The position numbers and the translations under genes were made by a program. DNA of 64,000 nt from Oscheius dolichura (lineage: Eukaryota > Nematoda > Chromadorea > Rhabditida > Rhabditidae). Every line of letters begins with the position of its first letter. Positions within the stretch are counted from its first letter, which is position 1. The stretch lies in assembly GCA_932521035.1 (NCBI GenBank), contig OW051493.1:5952001-6016000 (forward strand), written 5' to 3'. Of this stretch, positions 58,101 through 64,000 are shown piece by piece. Under the pieces are notes generated by a model. That model was not told the DNA's origin, did no database searches, and saw only the letters and a program-made list of their open reading frames with translations.

Positions 58101-60644
58101 GAGCAATCTGTGCAGTGCTCTGGTGAATTTACACGTCCGAGCTGAGCAGAAGGAGATCGAATTTCCGAAGTCCTTGGCAACCAGTAGGAAGGACAGCGTC
58201 GTCGACTATCTGACGGAGGAGAACCTCTCCAAGTATCTGCCGCCCGTTCTGGCCATCCTGGTTAGGTTTTCTCGGTTTTGTTTCTAAAATAGTCTTCCAG
58301 TTGAATTACACCTCCCTCTACCACAGTGGGGACAACAGGAACAATGAGATCTGTAGGGTACTGGTAGACTGCGTAGATTCGGAACACCTCGAGGTTTGTT
58401 CCCCTCCTCCTCCTCTTCAAAGTATTCTAGGGCCTAATGGCCATCGACGTGGCCGTCCAATTGGTCCCGGATGCAATGGGAAGCAACGCCTTCAAACTGT
58501 TGGATATTCTCAAGAAACTCGAGCCCTCCTCAAAACGAGCCATTCCCTTGATTGAATTTATGAGTGACTCGGCTGAAATCGCCGAATTCCACAGATTCTT
58601 CAATGTGAGACTGCTCTACCTCTAGAAATGAGTCATCTTCTAGGAAGAGCACTACCGGACGGTTGTCGACATCCTCGTTCCCTATGCTGATGTGAACAAG
58701 TTCAACGCGTACATCGTCTCCTGTATCCATCGGATCCTCATGCGTTGGTACATAAAAATACCTCAAACTGGCGTGGGAATGATGAATGCTCGTTGGAATA
58801 TTGCCAAGTAACTGACTTCTATTCCCAATAAATAAACATTTCAGGTATATCGAAGAGAGGTTCATGAACATTCCCCTGACGTGGATGCTGAACTCGGAGC
58901 CGATGAAGAGACAGTACAGTGGGGATGGGCGGACAGTCGAGAACCCCTTCCTGCTCGGCGGCGACCCGTCCACCCCTCCTCCCGAATCCAAAATGAGACC
59001 CTGTTTACCAAGAGGACAGGATAACATCAACGACGAGATATTGAAGGCTATGCAGGCATTCTTCAAACTGGAAAAGATAGACAGCGAGACCAACGGCCCG
59101 GCAGCACAGTTACAGGTTGGATCAGTACTTTTCTTGGGAAATAAAAGAAATTCAGCAAGTGCCTCCCCGGTTCGAAGAAGTCGCCGTTGAACACCGCTAC
59201 CTCAATGACACGATCATCTCGATAAAACGATTCGTTGACAAGAAATCCAGACAATGCGCAGAGGAGAACGAGGACGAGGTCTTCTCCGGCGATGGAGAGG
59301 CCGGGTCGCCATCCTCCCCCAACGAATTCGCCCCTTCCAGCTTTGACCAGGTATCTTCTTGTGTTTGCGGTTTTATCTCCCTCTCCAGAGAAAACGCTAT
59401 GCCTCGGCCAAGCATCCTCCCCGAAGTGCCAGTGTGAAGCCGGTGACCAAGGCTTTGGATGACTTGTACGCGACAGGCGGCCCTCATCAGCAGACGGCCA
59501 AGATTAACCAAAAGAGTAAGAGGTCTTCCGTTACAGTTAGATCACCAATCTAGAGCCAGTCCTCGCCTTTGTCCAATTGGTCACCCGACACATGTATGGC
59601 AAGTCCTCCTATTTGATGAGAGCTTTGGATGAGTGGCCGGATGACTTTGAGAGATGTAAGCAGGATAATTACAATTCAAGAAGCCTTCATTTCAGCCTCT
59701 GCCCAGTGTAACTCCAGCCATGCTTTCATGAACCATATCTTGAATGTGCCCGGAGGACTACAGTCTCTGGGATCGTCTCGCAATGAAAACGAAATCAAGG
59801 ACTTGGACAGGGCACTCCGTGTGCTGGACAACGTAGACTCTGCTTGAAATGACATTAGTGAAGAGCTTATAGATCCCCGGTATCGAACATCATGTGGTCG
59901 GAGTTTTATACGTGGCACCTGGACAAGAGTCGGAGACGGAGGTTCTTTCGAATATCTACGGATCCGAGAGATACAACGCCTTCATCAAGTGAATCGCTAT
60001 ATCGACAATTTAGAACGGATTTTCAGACTGTTGGGAGATGTTGTCACCCTAAGGAATTGCCCAGGAGGGCTTCGAGAACCTCTCCACGGCCACTACACCT
60101 ACGCCTATACGGACCCGATTAGCACGATCATCTACCAGATAGCCACCCTGATGCCGACGGATGTCTCGGACACACAGCAGAATGGCAAGAAGCTGCTCAT
60201 CGGCAACAACCACGTCTCCATTGTCTTCAACGAAAGCGGGAAACATCTCAAAACCGGCCTTGTTACCGGAAAATTCGACACGGTCACTCTCGAGGTCCGC
60301 TTATCCTCCCACAGATTCTATAGACGGGGTTCAGATAGTGCCCAGCGACAGCCGCACAGTGGTGATTACGGTCCACGCAAAGAACGACATCGCCTGTTGG
60401 CTGGCCATGAAGAGGGTCCTCCTGACCGACGAGTTCGTTTCCCCTCTGTCCCAACTAATCCACCCATTCCAGGGCAGCCTCCCGCCTGATCCGCAAGCTG
60501 GTCGTCCGTAGTTATCTGTCGGTCCGAGTCTTCCACAGCCTGGCCAAGAGTAGCTCAGGATCTCCTTACATATCGTCCGGCGTCGAGCGACTCCGAAAAC
60601 TCTACGCCATTCGGGATAAGTACGCCTCGTCGGCGATGCCCTAG
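55112..60644 (+). CDS. TSC2: Tuberin (TSC2), Rheb GTPase-activating protein
   Basis: Tuberin with TSC1 (and TBC1D7) inactivates Rheb and so restrains mTORC1 at the lysosome. The model starts MSSVRERGNTPEEVPDPL; after a Ser-rich segment comes a long alpha-solenoid (LMTTEGSIKRPVWEGIFKEN, IYHDLMDLLEDDAAKINVVR, AFMVIYKSPEICVDVF-type helices, LEDTI...DFIDAAAAIVRRYA). The C-terminal Rap/Rheb-GAP domain is unmistakable: PGIEHHVVGVLYVAPGQ, TYAYTDPISTIIYQIATLMP and LIGNNHVSIVFNESGKHLKT. The Asn-thumb in GN-N-HVSIV (human GNDFVSIV) is kept. It ends YISSGVERLRKLYAIRDKYA and stops at 60642-60644. About 1,500 residues (human 1,807), about 25 introns. A 25-nt intron (GTCCCAACTAATCC..CCAG, 60458-60482) is needed to keep the conserved tail in frame. 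TSC1 is not in the window. Confidence 0.9.
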
Positions 60645-61014
60645 TCTTCGTCTAGCTGCTTTTATTTAGTCCTCTCTTCCTAGAATTGTTATAGTTCTGT
60701 CGAATGTCCACGGAATACGGTTACTCATCAGGTGACGCTGCTTTTATCCCAGTGTCGTTTCACATTGCATTTCAGTAAACATTTATTTTCCTAGACTCTT
60801 CATATTCCGTAGACCGTAGACTGTATTCTGATATTTATTCCTCTTTACGAAATGTTTCGTCAAAATTCGGGGGTGAATTGTAAGCACTGCCCCCCGTCAT
60901 CCCGACTCTTTTTGGCTTTCCGAATTCAATATCGATTTGTCCCTGTCCCCCGTTTCACTATCTCGCTTTCAAATATCTTTTCAGAAGTCATTTCAGCTTC
61001 TTCCCTTTTGGAGG
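60645..61014. other. Intergenic region TSC2 to CYTH gene
   Basis: About 370 nt on the same strand. It ends in TTTCAG and a Py-rich leader just before the CYTH start. Nothing else seen. Confidence 0.5.
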
Positions 61015-61699
61015 ATGTCCCGCAACGTGGAAATCAAGGCGCGCGTCCCTGACCGAGCCGAGATTCTCCGCCTGTCGAAAGAACTTTCCGGAAAGGTTAT
61101 CACTCGTCTTTTTTATTGTTTGTACGTGAGTATGCCTTCCAGGATCCCGTTCTACTCAAACAACACGACATTTTCTACAATTCGCCCAACGGAAGACTCA
61201 AGTTGCGAACCGTCGAGCAGGACGGAAAGGTGGGGGCACTTCCGGGTTTTATTCGATGAGTGGTTTAGCGTCACTCGGAACTGATCTGGTACGATCGACC
61301 GGATGTCGCCGGCCCGAAGTTGAGCAATTACAATAAATTCGACGTACCGGATGAGTTATTGGACAGTCTCAAGGTTAGAAGGCTAGATAACTTTAGACAG
61401 AGGTTTAGCTGACACTGACCACCTCGATGGGTATCAAGGGAGAGGTGAAGAAGGAGCGCTACCTGGCGATGTACGAGCAGACGAGGATCCACATCGACAC
61501 GGTCGAGGGACTGGGCAACTTCATGGAACTCGAGGTATTTAATCCTCATTTCTAGGATTATCTCACTTTTGAGGTGGTTCTGACCCCGGAACAGAGCCCG
61601 GAGGATGGAGAAAAGATCGCCGAATTCATTCGGGACAAGCTCGATGTGAAGGAGGGCGATCTGTTGACGGGGGCCTACATGGACATGATGGGGGCCTAG
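61015..61699 (+). CDS. CYTH-domain protein (adenylate cyclase class IV / thiamine triphosphatase-like)
   Basis: CYTH proteins form an eight-stranded tunnel that binds triphosphate compounds through Arg/Lys/Glu and a metal. The start MSRNVEIKARVPDRAEILRL contains the signature E-x-K at strand 1. Later strands: DIFYNSPNGRLKLRTV, LIWYDRPDVAGPKLSNY, GEVKKERYLAMYEQTRIHID, TVEGLGNFMELEVVL, and the end DLLTGAYMDMMGA. About 180 residues in five exons. VEIKARV and the GRLKLR / ERxxxxxxxTRIHID / FMELE pattern is that of the small eukaryotic/bacterial CYTH proteins. Whether it acts on thiamine triphosphate or tripolyphosphate is not visible. AATAAA follows at about 61739. Confidence 0.85.
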
Positions 61700-63399
61700 G
61701 CGACCGTCTCCGTTTTTGTGGCTTCTCGCTCTCTTCGTAATAAATTATTGTCTTGTTTTCGTTACACCCCGGCCTTCAAGGTCTTGCAAACGTCACTTCA
61801 CATCAGAACGGCGATCAACTTTGCTGAGATGAGTCTAGAAACTACCGGACACCAGAAAACGAGGGGGTGAAACTGCAAATAAAGGGGGCCGTAACGGGGG
61901 TGTTTGTGGGTTAAGATCTGTATTTTGGGTAGCCACGAGAGGGGTCGTTGGTCTGTCGACGTAGATCTCCGGCTGTTTTGATAGCTGGAAGCGGTTCTGT
62001 CGCGAGACCTTCTGTAAGGGGACGGGCACCCCTGTCAGCCAGGGGACAGCCACCCCGTGGAACACTTCCCCGTCGGAAAGACGTGGATCAACTTGACCGC
62101 AAAGAACAATTTCCTTCGAAGGGCAACCCCGAAATGAAAAAGTGGCCAGACCCGGTCGCGCTGTAATGCGAGGAGAGCTCTGCTGCTGTCCGTTGTCTCC
62201 AGTCTTCTCCGCCGTCCCTGTGACACGGATTTTCAGGGAACCGTGTCCCATCCCTGAATAGACCCAGCGTGGTCAACTTGTCACCGCGATCGTTGGCCTT
62301 ACCCCTGGGGTTTCTCTTCTTCGCCAAACGTGTATCTCCAAACTGACGCTATTTCTTGACCAGAGCCCACAGTAACGTGTTCCTGGCCATAACTGTTTCG
62401 GTTTAAAAATTGCATCATTGGGGGAAGTCGAGGCTAGTGACAACAATGGCCGGCCGACCCTCTTTGTTTTAAACCGTGCCCCTTTCTGATCGCTTCTATA
62501 ATTTCCAAGGAGAGAATTCCGCCCCCCTGTCCCTCTTTGTCCGGGGGACAAGCGCAGCCAGCTAAAGGTGTTAGATCAAACAGCGTCGTCTAGCCGGTCT
62601 CTGGCCATCCCCCTGGTCCCAGTTGGAGGGAAGAGGAGTGTTTGGCCTGCCATTTCTTGATCTCTCCACGTCTGCCCGGACTGAATTTACTAATCGGTCG
62701 TAAGCTTTTTGCCCCCGGGCCCCTTGTGTCTCGTATCTATGTTCGGGTACAGACGTACCGCCCGGTTTACGGTATGATGTCAACGGGAGAAAGGGGGAGA
62801 GATTCCTTCGCATCCTCCCCTCTCTCCGTAGTCTTTGCTTTGCTTCTTTGGCGAACCGAAGCCTACAGTAACTGCTATGAATAGGTCGGGCTATCCAGAG
62901 ATGGCACCAACCGCCCAATACCATTGTCTTTTGCCTCTTTTGCACACTCCAAAAAACTAATTTGTAGCTGTTGAGCACATAATCCTGCCGAGTTATGAGG
63001 GTTCTGAAATTGAACTTTTTATGGGCATTCTACTCTTCCCTTTTGTTGGAAAAGTAGAAACTTGAACCTCTCAAACTCGGCAGAATTATGGGCAGAAGAG
63101 CTGCAAAATTGTTTCTAAAAGCTTTCAAAAGAGACGCTGAACACAGTGGTATAAATGCCGTTCCATGGGGGCGATTGTGCCATTTCCCGGTTCGTGCCAT
63201 TCCCTGGAAAGACGGCAAACATTTGGTCTCTCTCCCTCTATTTTTGATGAGTAATCTCTAATTTCTCGAAGACAGAAAGAGAGTCCTCTTCTATTTTGAA
63301 GAACCTGCCTTTTGTTTTGTTCCCTCCACCGTCTCCATTCATTTCAACACGTTCTCTTTCAGGATAATTGCCTTATTGGACTTCGGCTGACCGAGGAGG
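61700..63399. other. Intergenic region
   Basis: About 1.7 kb with no supported gene. Frames on both strands are short and lack family features or spliceable partners. It ends in a TTCTCTTTCAG acceptor-like site at 63361, 39 nt before the sugar-transporter ATG. Confidence 0.45.
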
Positions 63400-64000
63400 A
63401 TGACGACCCGAAATGTTGTACCGCTCATCTGCATATACGCAGTCCTCTCTCTCATCACCAACTTCCCCTCCGGATTCACGAACTCCACTGTCAACACGGC
63501 TACCGAAGAGGTTCACAAGTAGCTTGTCCTCTTTTAACCAGACATATTCTCTCTTCAGTTTCCTAAACACTTCATTTGTCCAAAGAGGATGGAATCTGTC
63601 TGCCGGCTCCATCGCCCTGGTCCAGTCAGCCACCCTCAACTGTTGGTTCGTCTCCCAAGTCTTCGGATCCATGTTCACCCCGTACATAACTGACAACTTT
63701 GGCAGGAAGAGTATGTTCACCTTATTCGTCTCAAATACCATCTTTCAGTTGGTTACATGACCGCTGTGGCTGTTACCATTGCCGCCACTCTTGTCCAATA
63801 CTTCTCCATCCTCCTCCACCTCCCCGAAGGTCTCATCCTCGGCAGGTCGTTGACTGCCCTCTGCAGTCCCCTCGCAGATGCTTGTCTTCTTCTCTATGTA
63901 CAGGAGACATCACCCGTCGGTATTCGAGGGACGGCCTCTTTCTTTTGTGAGATTGGTTACGGTATGATGTGCATCCTCGGCAGTGTGAGTCACCCCAAAA
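63400..64000 (+). CDS. GLUT-like facilitative sugar transporter (MFS), 3' part outside window
   Basis: N-terminal half of a class-I-type glucose transporter. Start MTTRNVVPLICIYAVLSLIT (TM1), exofacial EEVHKFLNTSFVQRGWNLSA, TM2 around SIALVQSATLNCWFVSQVFG, loop 2-3 MFTPYITDNFGRK (the conserved GRK of sugar porters), TM3/TM4 AVAVTIAATLVQYFSILLHL and EGLILGRSLTALCSPLADAC, then LLLYVQETSPVGIRGTASFF, the conserved E-x-SP-x-x-x-RG motif after TM4. Two introns of about 40 nt. The exon ends near 63985 at ILGS followed by a GTGAGT donor, so the gene continues past the window. Confidence 0.88.

Noticed and set aside
62571-62978. 135-codon minus frame in the 61.7-63.4 kb gap
   Set aside because: Arg/Ser/Pro-rich composition typical of chance frames in GC-rich DNA; no domain or splice support.

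Overview
The window is eukaryotic nuclear DNA from a small, gene-dense animal genome. About 25 well-supported, many-exon genes lie on both strands. Most introns are about 35-50 nt, some only 23-25 nt, and many start codons sit directly behind an intron-like 3' splice acceptor. A nematode fits best: there is a seven-TM receptor of the nematode serpentine (SRV/SRG-like) type at 39.5-40.7 kb, three CLN3 genes (C. elegans also has three), two gustatory-receptor-like genes in tight tandem, and gene pairs spaced like operons. The species is not identifiable. A clear tuberin (TSC2) gene argues against a close Caenorhabditis relative, because C. elegans is thought to lack TSC1/TSC2. All gene models were spliced by eye from frame, splice dinucleotides and family conservation, so exon edges are approximate unless stated.

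Layout. 1-2.47 kb: no gene recognised. 2.47-11.9 kb: an ABCA-type ABC protein with degenerate ATP sites (+) flanked by two aquaglyceroporins (-). 13.3-16.05 kb: a C9orf72/ALFA-1-like gene (+). 16.6-20.4 kb: two CLN3 genes in tandem (-). 21.5-25.5 kb: small and orphan genes, including a four-TM protein. 25.8-27.5 kb: a PDZ/ZM-motif muscle-type scaffold (-). 28.5-29.0 kb: a secreted charged His-rich protein. 29.4-34.9 kb: an AT-rich block with a p24/TMED10-like cargo receptor and DNA2 (+). 34.9-38.6 kb: two gustatory-receptor-like genes (-), one with an inverted-repeat element filling an intron. 39.5-44.8 kb: a serpentine GPCR and a prominin (+). 45.8-50.9 kb: a third CLN3 (+), PAAF1/Rpn14 (-) and a class-3 aldehyde dehydrogenase (+). 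50.9-51.7 kb: degenerate tRNA-like repeats. 51.7-54.9 kb: a second AT-rich block with NSUN4 and CWC15 (-). 55.1-60.6 kb: TSC2 (+). 61.0-61.7 kb: a CYTH-domain protein (+). 63.4 kb to the end: a GLUT-like sugar transporter cut by the window edge.

How the genes relate. Five loci (three CLN3, C9orf72-like, TSC2) belong to the lysosome/mTORC1 nutrient-sensing field, which may be coincidence. Four others (TMED, DNA2, CWC15, NSUN4) are housekeeping genes and all lie in the AT-rich blocks. The most striking items are the ABCA protein with both nucleotide sites broken, TSC2 in a likely nematode, GC-AG introns in both aquaporins (one inside the second NPA motif), the element-filled intron, and the sharp composition changes.
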